From Polaribacter sargassicola (lineage in GTDB: Bacteria; Bacteroidota; Bacteroidia; Flavobacteriales; Flavobacteriaceae): a stretch of DNA of 64,000 bases. Both the position numbers and the translations under genes were made by a program. A model generated the notes under the pieces. It was not told the DNA's origin, did no database searches, and saw only the letters and a program-made list of their open reading frames with translations. How positions within the stretch are numbered: the first letter of the stretch is position 1; each line of letters starts with the position of its first letter. Below, piece by piece: positions 1-7,406 of this stretch. The DNA lies in assembly GCF_021991835.1 (NCBI RefSeq), contig NZ_JAHDAU010000006.1, positions 62,001-126,000 of the forward strand, given 5' to 3'.

Positions 1-1
1 A

Positions 2-448
2 ATTCAGGAAAAATTTAGCGACCCAAAAGCAGATATAGATGCTGTTACAGAATTAGCTAAAATTGAAGTTTTAGGTTTATTAAAACAAGCTGTAAGACCA
101 GAGTTTTTAAATAGAATTGATGATGTAATTATGTTTACACCTTTAAATCAATCTGATATTTTTGAAATTGTAAAATTACAAATAGAACATTTAAAGAAAA
201 TGATTGGCAAACAAGACATTACTTTAGATGCTACAGATGAAGCTATTACTTATTTAGCAAAAAAAGGATATCAGCCAGAATTTGGTGCAAGACCTGTAAA
301 AAGAGTCATACAGAAAGAAGTTTTAAATCAGCTTTCTAAAGAAATTTTATCAGGTAAAATTACTACAGACAGCATTATTCTTTTAGATGCTTTTGATGAA
401 AAATTAGTTTTTAGAAATCAGTCTGATTTGGTAGAAAATGTATCATAA
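2..448 (+). CDS. clpB: ATP-dependent chaperone ClpB, C-terminal fragment
   Basis: This is the last 148 codons of a ClpB/Hsp100 disaggregase; the gene begins before the window, and the reading frame is open from base 2. ClpB works with DnaK to pull polypeptides out of aggregates in the cytoplasm. The fragment has the RPEFLNRID segment, typical of the end of the second AAA+ domain, and then the C-terminal small domain with the sensor-2 motif GARPVKRVIQ. A strong hairpin terminator follows the stop, and a small heat-shock protein gene comes next, so two protein-quality-control genes are neighbours. ClpA or ClpC is less likely because the tail after the sensor-2 motif fits ClpB. Confidence 0.9.
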   Translation: MQEKFSDPKADIDAVTELAKIEVLGLLKQAVRPEFLNRIDDVIMFTPLNQSDIFEIVKLQIEHLKKMIGKQDITLDATDEAITYLAKKGYQPEFGARPVKRVIQKEVLNQLSKEILSGKITTDSIILLDAFDEKLVFRNQSDLVENVS

Positions 449-478
449 TTAAACAATAAATAAAGTTAAATACTTAAT

Positions 479-512
479 AAAAGGTAGCGTTATTATAACG
501 CTACCTTTTTTT
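479..512 (+). terminator. Rho-independent terminator after clpB
   Basis: A nearly perfect palindrome has arms AAAAGGTAGCGTTAT (479-493) and its complement (495-509) around a single central base, followed by a T-run. It lies 30 bases after the clpB stop. Confidence 0.9.
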
Positions 513-655
513 ACTATACAAACCTACCTATCAATAAATTAACTGACAAAAAATCAATTTTAAAACTGAAAAAATGACATTTTTTTTAATTGGCATTTTA
601 TTTGATTTATAGACACCGAAATAAAAAATAATGTTTAACTAAAAAATGTAAAATT

Positions 656-1084
656 ATGTTATTAAAAAGTAAAGATTTTCCAGTTTTACCAAACGTGTTT
701 AACGACTTTTTTAGAGATTGGTCTACTTCAAATTTTTCTGACACTAACACAACATTACCAGCTGTAAACATTAAAGAAAGTGAAAATGATTTTATAGTAG
801 ATGTTGCTGTACCAGGAATGGAAAAAGAAGATTTTAAAATTGATTTAGACAATGATATTTTAACAATATCATCAGAAAAAACATCAAATAATGAAAGCTC
901 TAATGATAATTATACCAGAAAAGAGTATAGTTACCTATCTTTTAAAAGAAGTTTTACACTACCAAAAGGAGTTGTAGATAGCGATAAAATAAATGCTATT
1001 TATAAAAACGGTGAATTAAAAATTACAATTCCGAAGTTAGAGGAAGCAAAACCTAAACCTGTAAAAGTAATTGAGGTAATGTAA
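656..1084 (+). CDS. Small heat-shock protein (Hsp20/alpha-crystallin)
   Basis: A 142-residue small heat-shock protein, the usual length for bacterial Hsp20. It should act as an ATP-independent holdase that binds unfolding proteins in the cytoplasm and passes them to DnaK/ClpB. The N-terminal arm (about residues 1-35) leads into an alpha-crystallin domain (about 37-135) with the family patterns VPGMEKEDFKI and a late NGELKITIPK strand. The C-terminal tail contains a short VKVIEV motif resembling the IxI anchor used for oligomer assembly. It follows clpB but is separated from it by a terminator and about 140 bases, so it probably has its own promoter; no heat-shock operator was recognised. A hairpin terminator follows. 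Confidence 0.93.
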   Translation: MLLKSKDFPVLPNVFNDFFRDWSTSNFSDTNTTLPAVNIKESENDFIVDVAVPGMEKEDFKIDLDNDILTISSEKTSNNESSNDNYTRKEYSYLSFKRSFTLPKGVVDSDKINAIYKNGELKITIPKLEEAKPKPVKVIEVM

Positions 1085-1111
1085 ACAATTAAAATAGTAA
1101 AGCAGAAACCA

Positions 1112-1142
1112 AGCGATGTTTTAAACATCGCTTTTTCTTTTT
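1112..1142 (+). terminator. Rho-independent terminator after hsp20
   Basis: Arms AGCGATGTTT (1112-1121) and AAACATCGCT (1123-1132) are perfectly complementary around one base, followed by a T-rich run. Confidence 0.88.
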
Positions 1143-1146
1143 TAAT

Positions 1147-1154
1147 TACCTTTG
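1147..1154 (+). promoter_or_regulatory. Bacteroidetes-type -7 box (TACCTTTG)
   Basis: TACCTTTG matches the Bacteroidetes -7 consensus TAnnTTTG and lies 20 bases before the ATG of the phosphatase gene at 1174, so the transcript leader would be very short. Confidence 0.6.
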
Positions 1155-1173
1155 AGCATCAAAACCTTTTTTT

Positions 1174-1671
1174 ATGAAAAAATTATTATTCCTTTTTGTT
1201 TTTACTTTTTGTTTATTCTCTGCTTGTTCTTCTGATGAAACCACAACTTATTACCTAATTCGTCATGCAGAAAAAGAAAGAACTAATAATACTAACAGAA
1301 ATCCTAATTTGACTGAAAAAGGATTAAAAAGAGCTGATAACTGGGCTAAATATTTTAAAGAAATTCATTTAGATGCGGTTTATTCTACAGATTATAATAG
1401 AACACAACAAACCGCTAAACCAACTGCTGCTAGTAAAAACTTAGAAATTATAAGCTACAACCCTAGAAATATGTACGATTCTATTTTTAAAGCAGAAACA
1501 AAAGGAAAAACTGTTTTAATAGTTGGCCACAGTAATACAACACCTGCTTTTGCTAATAAAATTTTAGACGAAAAAAAATACAAAGACATGGATGATAGCG
1601 ATAATGCTAGCTTATTTATTGTAACCATTTCTGGTGATAAAAAAACAAGTATTATTAAAAAAGTTGAATAA
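1174..1671 (+). CDS. Histidine phosphatase family lipoprotein
   Basis: A 165-residue member of the histidine phosphatase (phosphoglycerate mutase-like) superfamily, probably anchored in a membrane facing the periplasm. The start is a lipoprotein signal peptide ending FSAC, with the lipidation cysteine at residue 18. The catalytic RHG-type motif appears as LIRHAEK right after the signal, and the second conserved histidine is in GHSNTTP. The motif DAVYSTDYNRTQQTA is the family's phosphate-pocket arginine segment. These enzymes remove phosphate from sugar phosphates or other small molecules through a phosphohistidine; the substrate cannot be read from the sequence. It is a single-gene unit with its own -7 box; the structured RNA at 1711-1853 lies downstream. 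Confidence 0.85.
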   Translation: MKKLLFLFVFTFCLFSACSSDETTTYYLIRHAEKERTNNTNRNPNLTEKGLKRADNWAKYFKEIHLDAVYSTDYNRTQQTAKPTAASKNLEIISYNPRNMYDSIFKAETKGKTVLIVGHSNTTPAFANKILDEKKYKDMDDSDNASLFIVTISGDKKTSIIKKVE

Positions 1672-1710
1672 TAACAACTTTCTAAGTAATAAACGAAACC
1701 AGTAAATACA

Positions 1711-1853
1711 CTTAGCCCCGATTGAAGCATTTGTTTGAGCTCTTTTTTTATTTAAATATTATTTTTAGATAATAAAAAGAGCTTAAAACTAGTAAAAAAG
1801 CAAATTTAAAACCCGTAAAAAAAAGCGAGTGCGAAAAGCGGGAACAGCTTCTA
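1711..1853 (+). ncRNA. Structured RNA resembling the flavobacterial Flavo-1 motif
   Basis: This intergenic block is more structured than its surroundings and matches, from memory, an element recurring in Flavobacteriaceae genomes, beginning TAGCCCnGAT-GAAGC and ending AGCGnnAAGCGGGA. Visible pairings: AGC 1714-1716 with GCT 1847-1849; CCCG 1717-1720 with CGGG 1839-1842; ATTTG 1729-1733 with CAAAT 1801-1805; and a long hairpin with arms near 1738-1750 and 1771-1783. Together these form a closing helix around nested stems. It probably corresponds to the Flavo-1 family described by comparative genomics, whose function is unknown; the family assignment is recall, not a search. An open frame running through it from 1829 is almost certainly chance. 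Confidence 0.55.
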
Positions 1854-1879
1854 AAAAAAACTACCTTTTAATTTTTACG

Positions 1880-1912
1880 ACGAATTCTAATGCTATAGTT
1901 ACGAATTCTATT
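1880..1912 (+). promoter_or_regulatory. Tandem direct repeat, candidate LytTR-type operator (copy A)
   Basis: ACGAATTCTAAT at 1880-1891 is repeated as ACGAATTCTATT at 1901-1912, with starts 21 bp apart, two helical turns. The second copy starts 79 bp before the ATG of the VIT/vWA gene and about 41 bp before a -7 box. The same pair, with the same spacing and the same distance to the ATG, lies at 35765-35797 before a paralogous locus beside a LytTR response-regulator gene. Two direct repeats spaced by two turns upstream of the core promoter is the known layout of LytTR-family activator sites. The link to the regulator at 39947 is inference. Confidence 0.65.
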
Positions 1913-1941
1913 TGGCATAAAATTACCCCAAACTTACCTCC

Positions 1942-1949
1942 TATTTTTG
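1942..1949 (+). promoter_or_regulatory. -7 box (TATTTTTG) of the VIT/vWA operon
   Basis: TATTTTTG fits TAnnTTTG and starts 38 bases before the ATG. The matching element before the paralogous gene at 35865 also starts 38 bases before its ATG. Confidence 0.6.
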
Positions 1950-1979
1950 ATGTGTTAATCAACTTAAAACATCAAAAAA

Positions 1980-4130
1980 ATGAAACTATTATTTACTTTA
2001 TTTACCATTGTTTTTTCTGCAATCTTAAATGCACAACAAACTAAAAGTCCGTATTTAGAAACCACAACTAAAGAAGCTAACATTCCGTTAAAAGCAACAC
2101 AAACAAGCGTACAAATATCTGGTACAATTGCTAATGTTCAAATTATACAAACGTATAAAAACCTTACTAAAACAGCTATAGAAGCTAGTTATATTTTTCC
2201 GATGAGCACTAAAGCAGCTGTGCATGACATGAATATAACAACCGGAAACAGAACAACAAAAGCAATAGTTTTTGAAAAAAAGAAAGCAAATAAAATCTAT
2301 AATAAAGCAATAAAAGAAGGTAAAAGAGCCGCAAAATTAGACCAAGAAAGACCCAATGTTTTTAAAATGAAAGTAGGTAACATTTTACCTAATGAAGAAG
2401 TAATAATATCTCTTTCTTATACAGAAATGTTAATTAATAACGCAGATGAATATCAGTTTATAATTCCTGGTGTTGTTGGTCCTAGATTTACTGGAGAAAA
2501 AAAATCTAAAGAAGAAGTTTTTAATGTACCATACACCAAAAAAGGAACAAATAATACTTTTACAAATAGTATTGATGTTTGTATAAATGCAGGTGTTATA
2601 ATTAAGAATATCTTTTCTAAATCTCATAAAATAGATATTCATTATCCGGATGCTACTTCAGCAGAAATTGTAGTTTTAGATGAAAACTCTGCAAATAGAG
2701 ATTTTATTTTAAACTACTCTTTAAGAGGTACTAAAATTGAATCCGGTTTATTGTTATACGAAGGAGAAAATGAAAATTTCTTTACCTTAATGGTACAACC
2801 ACCAAAAGAAATTGTTTCTAAAAAAATACCACCAAGAGAATACTTATTTATTGTTGATGTTTCTGGTTCTATGAATGGTTATCCGTTGGATGTTTCTAAA
2901 GAATTAATGCGCAATTTATTGAGTGATTTAAAAGAAACAGACACTTTTAATGTACAATTATTTGCTTCTACAAGCTCAATTTTTAAAGAAAAATCTGTAA
3001 ATGCAACAAGTACAAATATAGAAACAGCTATTAATTACTTAAACAAAAGTACCTCTAATTATGGTGGCGGAACTGAATTAATTAACGCTTTAAAAACTGC
3101 TTACAAACTACCCAGAAAAGATGAAAACTCTGCCAGAACAATGGTATTAATTACTGATGGATATATTAATGTAGAAAAAGAAACTTTTGAATTAATTGAA
3201 AACAATTTAGACAAAGCAAACGTATTTACTTTTGGAATTGGCAGCAGTGTAAACCGATATTTAATAGAAGGGATTAGCAAAGTAAGTAACAGCAACTCTT
3301 TTGTTGCAACTAGCAAAACAGATGCTTTAAAAGTAGCTAAAGACTTTAAAAAAATGATAGCTCACCCAGTTTTAACGCAAATAAAACTAACTACAAATAA
3401 CTTTGATATTTACGATGTTACACCTAAAACAATACCAGACGTTTTTGCAAACAGACCTCTTTTAATTTACGGAAAATACAAAGGAAAAGCCAACGGAACA
3501 ATTAGCTTTTCTGGCTGGCAAGGTGATAAAAAAATTACACAAACACACCAAGTACAAAACGGCAAATTAAGTAAAGACAATAAAGCTTTAAAATATTTAT
3601 GGGCACGAAAAAAAATTGAACAATTAATCGATTATAAAAGAAATTTTAATGAGGATGTAAAACAAGAAGTTATCAAACTTGGTTTAACCTACAATTTAGC
3701 AACAGAGTTTACCTCTTTTGTTGCTATTGATAATGAAATTGTAAACAAAAAAGGCAAATTAACCAACGTTAAACAACCTTTAACAATGCCTAAATATGTT
3801 AATAATACTTCTGTTGGTGCAGCTGCAGATATTAAAGGGACATCAAAAATTAAAAAAACATTTAAAATAACAATTTCAAACAATATTAATAACAATCAAA
3901 AAAGAGCAATAAAAATGTGGTTAAAAGGTAATTATTCGGCAATTATAAATATGTATTTAAATAAGTATAAAAACATAAAATTACATATAAATAAAAACGG
4001 GCAAATAGTAAAAATAGAAAAAGAGGAAAATGGTTTATGGAAAATAATTAGCAATTTAAAAGTAGCTTTTAATCAATTACCAACCAACTTAAACACAAAC
4101 CAAAATACGGTAATTATTTTAACCAAATAA
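1980..4130 (+). CDS. Secreted VIT domain and von Willebrand A domain protein
   Basis: A 716-residue exported protein. A signal peptide (about residues 1-19, cleavage near LNAQQ) is followed by a VIT domain (about 25-160; YKNLTKTAIEASYIFP) and a von Willebrand factor A domain (about 285-455). The vWA metal-ion-dependent adhesion site looks complete: DVSGS starting at Asp293, the threonine in GGGTEL, and the aspartate in ITDGY. The C-terminal third has the LATEFTSFVAID segment common in VIT/vWA proteins plus a lysine-rich tail. Such proteins usually bind ligands or partner proteins in a Mg-dependent way; no enzyme activity is expected. The next gene starts 11 bases later, so they are probably co-transcribed from the tandem-repeat promoter. 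Partner and ligand are unknown. Confidence 0.88.
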   Translation: MKLLFTLFTIVFSAILNAQQTKSPYLETTTKEANIPLKATQTSVQISGTIANVQIIQTYKNLTKTAIEASYIFPMSTKAAVHDMNITTGNRTTKAIVFEKKKANKIYNKAIKEGKRAAKLDQERPNVFKMKVGNILPNEEVIISLSYTEMLINNADEYQFIIPGVVGPRFTGEKKSKEEVFNVPYTKKGTNNTFTNSIDVCINAGVIIKNIFSKSHKIDIHYPDATSAEIVVLDENSANRDFILNYSLRGTKIESGLLLYEGENENFFTLMVQPPKEIVSKKIPPREYLFIVDVSGSMNGYPLDVSKELMRNLLSDLKETDTFNVQLFASTSSIFKEKSVNATSTNIETAINYLNKSTSNYGGGTELINALKTAYKLPRKDENSARTMVLITDGYINVEKETFELIENNLDKANVFTFGIGSSVNRYLIEGISKVSNSNSFVATSKTDALKVAKDFKKMIAHPVLTQIKLTTNNFDIYDVTPKTIPDVFANRPLLIYGKYKGKANGTISFSGWQGDKKITQTHQVQNGKLSKDNKALKYLWARKKIEQLIDYKRNFNEDVKQEVIKLGLTYNLATEFTSFVAIDNEIVNKKGKLTNVKQPLTMPKYVNNTSVGAAADIKGTSKIKKTFKITISNNINNNQKRAIKMWLKGNYSAIINMYLNKYKNIKLHINKNGQIVKIEKEENGLWKIISNLKVAFNQLPTNLNTNQNTVIILTK

Positions 4131-4141
4131 AAACATATACA

Positions 4142-5185
4142 ATGAAATTAGCATTAAAAACAATCGTTTACTTCTGTTTACTTATTACAACTTGTAATAC
4201 ATTAATTAGTAAAAATAAAGTTTCTTTAAACACTACAAACAATGTAAAAACATTAAATAATTCGATTGTTTTTATTGCTGGTTTTGACAAAGATGATAAT
4301 CAATATTACAACAATGCAAGATCTTACTTTAAACAAAAGAAATTTAAAATAATTGAAGACACCTATTCTTTAGAAGCAATTATTAATTGGCTAAACAAAA
4401 ACGAAAATGAAACTTTTTTTTATGAAATACATATTGTAAGTCACAGTAATCCTTGGCGAGGAATGAGTTTAAAAACACTTGAAAATGGAGAAAGAATTAC
4501 AATTGAAACTCTACAAGAAGTATTAAAAAATAAGAGTTTACCAAAATTACACAAAAAAAGGATAGAGAATGCTAACATTATTTTTCATTCTTGTGGTTTA
4601 GGAGAAAATAAAAAACTTTTACAGGTTTTAAAGTCTGCTTTTTCTAATGATAAAACGCCTAATATTATTGCTTCTCCTCATTTTAATGTTTTTGACGGAA
4701 GCTACAACAATCATTATTTAGCAAAACCATTTTACGTTTTTTATCCAACTTCAAAATCACCAGGAAAAACAGATTTATCTAAAGAAATTGCAAAAAAATA
4801 TCCTACAGAAAAACAAATTAATTGGTTAAAAAGCCTAAATAAAAAACAAGAAAGTTATGTTGGAGAGCCTTATAGTTATCAATTTAATATTCCTGTAAAA
4901 TGGGAGTTTGATTTTACCAATTCATCAGAAAAAACACCAACATTTAGTAACGATGATGAAATTATGGATTGGATAATAGACAAAGAAGAAATTAGTAAAG
5001 AATTACTAAAACTGAATATTCCTATAGAAAAATACAGATGGAATTATAAAGTAACAAACAACAAACTTATTATACTTGGCAAAACAACTGTAATTTGTGT
5101 TTTAAAACCACTTATTACCACAAAAAAATCTGTTAAACACAGTTTAACAGACATAAATAACACGGATTTATATATTAAAATTTAG
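4142..5185 (+). CDS. Exported protein of unknown function with a candidate His/Cys dyad
   Basis: This 347-residue protein has no name I recognise. A hydrophobic leader (about 1-22; Cys18 sits in a poor lipobox) is followed by a conserved globular region from VFIAGFDKDD onward. Two motifs resemble a caspase-like (clan CD, DUF4347-like) fold: a hydrophobic strand ending in a histidine (IHIVSHSNP, His101), and 50 residues later a strand ending in a cysteine (IIFHSCGLGEN, Cys151). A conserved C-terminal part contains FYPTSKSPGKTDLSKEI and CVLKPLI. The lipoprotein at 35865 is a nearly gapless paralogue, about half identical by eye, that has Gln and Ser at these two positions. It is probably co-transcribed with the VIT/vWA gene. 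Peptidase activity is inference; conservation of the protein is seen directly. Confidence 0.8.
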   Translation: MKLALKTIVYFCLLITTCNTLISKNKVSLNTTNNVKTLNNSIVFIAGFDKDDNQYYNNARSYFKQKKFKIIEDTYSLEAIINWLNKNENETFFYEIHIVSHSNPWRGMSLKTLENGERITIETLQEVLKNKSLPKLHKKRIENANIIFHSCGLGENKKLLQVLKSAFSNDKTPNIIASPHFNVFDGSYNNHYLAKPFYVFYPTSKSPGKTDLSKEIAKKYPTEKQINWLKSLNKKQESYVGEPYSYQFNIPVKWEFDFTNSSEKTPTFSNDDEIMDWIIDKEEISKELLKLNIPIEKYRWNYKVTNNKLIILGKTTVICVLKPLITTKKSVKHSLTDINNTDLYIKI

Positions 5186-5196
5186 GCTATAAAAAG

Positions 5197-5940
5197 CTAT
5201 AAAATAGTTACTTCTATTTCTTCTAAATTAATTTCTGATAACTTTTTAAGTTGATTTTCTTCAAAAGCTTTATCAATATCTATTAAAGGTATAGAATCGT
5301 TTAAAGGTTTGTAATTATCGTAATTTACAAAACGAATTCCGTTTTTTATCACCTCTTTATTAATAGCTCTAAAACGCTTTCCACCTCCGTTTGTGTGATA
5401 AGAATAAGCCAAATAATCCATTAAAAAATCTTTTTTTCTAATCCAGTAAATAAATACATCTTCAAAATCTTCTCCTCCTCCATCTTCAGAAAAAGTAACT
5501 TCTACTTTATAATATTCTTCTCCTTTAATTGTAACCGATGGCAACAACTTCTTTTTTACTGCTTTATCATTTAATCCGTAAGGTAAAACCGAAAAATAAT
5601 GTACAGAGTTTACTGCATTAGACGCTATATTAGCTAGTGAATCTTTTAATTGATAAGGAGTACCATTTATTAGTTTTTTAAAACCTTTATTGCTTAAAAT
5701 ATCAGAAACAAAACCTACTTTTTCATCTTTATACTTTTTAGTAAGTTTAAAACTACCGTCAGCTTTTCTGTTTGCAATATATTCTTTGTCTCTAAAAATA
5801 AATTTAAGTTCAGCATTTGCAATTTTATCACTTCCAGAAGCAGCAATTGATTTATCTATTATTTCTTGAGCAGTATAATTTTTCTGAGTAGGCTTGCAAG
5901 AAATTATTAAAAGAAAAAAAACTACTGATAAATATTTCAT
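5197..5940 (-). CDS. DUF6503-like lipoprotein
   Basis: A 247-residue exported lipoprotein: the leader ends LLIISC with the lipidation cysteine at residue 15. The mature part begins with a helix (YTAQEIIDKSIAASGSD) typical of a Bacteroidetes family I recall as DUF6503, then a beta-rich body (FIFRDKEYIANRKADGSF; YYKVEVTFSEDGGGEDFEDV) that suggests an outer-membrane lipoprotein carrier-type sheet. Function is unknown. It is convergent with the preceding operon, ending 12 bases from its stop, and divergent from smpB. The start is the only ATG compatible with the lipoprotein leader. Confidence 0.8.
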   Translation of the reverse strand: MKYLSVVFFLLIISCKPTQKNYTAQEIIDKSIAASGSDKIANAELKFIFRDKEYIANRKADGSFKLTKKYKDEKVGFVSDILSNKGFKKLINGTPYQLKDSLANIASNAVNSVHYFSVLPYGLNDKAVKKKLLPSVTIKGEEYYKVEVTFSEDGGGEDFEDVFIYWIRKKDFLMDYLAYSYHTNGGGKRFRAINKEVIKNGIRFVNYDNYKPLNDSIPLIDIDKAFEENQLKKLSEINLEEIEVTIL

Positions 5941-6005
5941 AAGATTTTATTTAGTTTGATAAAAATAGTTTTCAAAATTACATTTCTTTGAGTAAAGTAA
6001 AAATG

Positions 6006-6013
6006 TATCTTTG
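6006..6013 (+). promoter_or_regulatory. -7 box (TATCTTTG) upstream of smpB
   Basis: TATCTTTG matches TAnnTTTG and lies 30 bases before the smpB ATG at 6043. Confidence 0.6.
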
Positions 6014-6042
6014 TTAAAATTTTTTAAATAAAAAATCAGTCG

Positions 6043-6510
6043 ATGGCTGTACAAAAAAAGATAAACATACAGAATAAAAAAGCACGTTTCGAATTTGAAA
6101 TTCTAGACAAATTTGTTGCTGGAATTCAATTAACCGGAACAGAAATAAAATCTATTCGATTAAGCCAAGCAAGAATTACAGAAAGCTTTTGCGAGTTTAA
6201 TGAAAAAGGAGAATTGTTTATTGTTAACATGTATATACAAGAATACATGTTTGGTCACCATTTTAACCACAAACCTAAAAGCGAACGCAGATTATTATTA
6301 AATAAGCGAGAATTACGCAGCTTAAAAAAAGATGTAGAAGCTAAAGGTAATACAATTGTACCGTTACGATTATTTATTAACGATAAAGGTTTTGCCAAGT
6401 TAGAAATTGCTTTAGCAAAAGGAAAACAAACACACGATAAGCGTAATGTGTTAAAAGACCGAGACAATAAGCGAGACTTAGCAAGAATTAAAAAAAGCTT
6501 TAACGGATAA
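6043..6510 (+). CDS. smpB: SsrA-binding protein SmpB
   Basis: A 155-residue SmpB, the usual length. It binds the tRNA-like part of tmRNA and takes it to ribosomes stalled without a stop codon, so that the nascent chain is tagged for destruction and the ribosome is released. Family hallmarks seen are IQNKKARFEFEI near the start, GIQLTGTEIKSIR, the EYMFGHHFNHKPKSERRLLL segment, and the C-terminal KGKQTHDKRNVLKDRD tail that enters the mRNA channel. It is the first gene of a tightly packed unit: its stop codon shares a base with the ATG of the UbiA-family gene. The tmRNA gene itself was not seen in the window. Confidence 0.96.
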   Translation: MAVQKKINIQNKKARFEFEILDKFVAGIQLTGTEIKSIRLSQARITESFCEFNEKGELFIVNMYIQEYMFGHHFNHKPKSERRLLLNKRELRSLKKDVEAKGNTIVPLRLFINDKGFAKLEIALAKGKQTHDKRNVLKDRDNKRDLARIKKSFNG

Positions 6511-7406
6511 TGGATTTTTTAAAACTAATACGTTACAAAAATCTTTTAATGATTTTATTAACGATGGTTTTAACCAAATATGTATTAATTAATTCTATTA
6601 TAGAGTTTGTTTATTTTACCAATTTTCAATTTGTATTTTTAAGTACTTCGGTAATTTTAATTACAGCTGCAGGCTATATCATAAATGATATTTTTGATAT
6701 AGAAACAGACAAAATAAACAAACCCAAAAGTGTTTTAATACAAAATAGCATCAATATTAAAACAGCTACCTTTTCTTATATCGCTTTTACATTAGTTGGT
6801 TTTATACTCGCAGTTTATTTATGCTATATTAATAATTCTTTTAATTTAATTTCTGTTTACATTTTTAGTATTCTAAGTTTATTTTTTTACTCTTACTATT
6901 TTAAAAAGAAAGCTTTAATTGGCAATGTGTTAATTTCTACTTTATGCAGTTTACCAATAATTTTAACTTTTTTGTTTCACACTAATTATAAAACTAAAAA
7001 TGTTGGAGACGGAATTCTACTTTATTACACTGTAGTTACTTATTCTATCTTTTCTTTTTTAACCACTTTAATTAGAGAAATATCTAAAGATATAGAAGAC
7101 ATAAACGGAGATTTAAAAATAAAAGCAAAAACATTACCGATAATAATAGGAAGAAAAAGAGCTTCTAAAGTCGCTTTTTTCTTTAGCTGTATCTTATTAA
7201 TATTTCTTTTGATAACATTAAACTTTAACAAAAACAATGCTTTATTTTTAATTTACGGAATTGTTCTATTACTATTTCCGTTACTCTTTTTTATGTTTAG
7301 ATTATATTTAGCTGAAACAAAAAAAGACTTTTCTAAACTAAGCAGCATAATGAAAGCAATTATGTTCTTTGGTATTTTATCAATGATTTTATTTAAATTT
7401 ATGTAA
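6510..7406 (+). CDS. UbiA-family prenyltransferase
   Basis: A 298-residue integral membrane prenyltransferase of the UbiA superfamily with about eight or nine hydrophobic helices. The first aspartate-rich motif is NDIFDIETDKINKPKS (about residues 59-74) and the second DIEDINGDLKIKAKTLP (about 191-207); these bind the Mg-diphosphate of the isoprenoid donor. Flavobacterial homologues are commonly annotated as geranylgeranylglycerol-phosphate geranylgeranyltransferase, but the acceptor cannot be told from sequence and could be a quinone ring or a polar-lipid headgroup. It overlaps smpB and maf by one base each, so the three are translated from one mRNA. Confidence 0.85.
   Translation: MDFLKLIRYKNLLMILLTMVLTKYVLINSIIEFVYFTNFQFVFLSTSVILITAAGYIINDIFDIETDKINKPKSVLIQNSINIKTATFSYIAFTLVGFILAVYLCYINNSFNLISVYIFSILSLFFYSYYFKKKALIGNVLISTLCSLPIILTFLFHTNYKTKNVGDGILLYYTVVTYSIFSFLTTLIREISKDIEDINGDLKIKAKTLPIIIGRKRASKVAFFFSCILLIFLLITLNFNKNNALFLIYGIVLLLFPLLFFMFRLYLAETKKDFSKLSSIMKAIMFFGILSMILFKFM

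Noticed and set aside
1829..2044. 71-codon open frame before and into the VIT/vWA gene
   Set aside because: It runs through the structured RNA, the tandem repeat and the promoter, overlaps the real start, and has no protein-like features.
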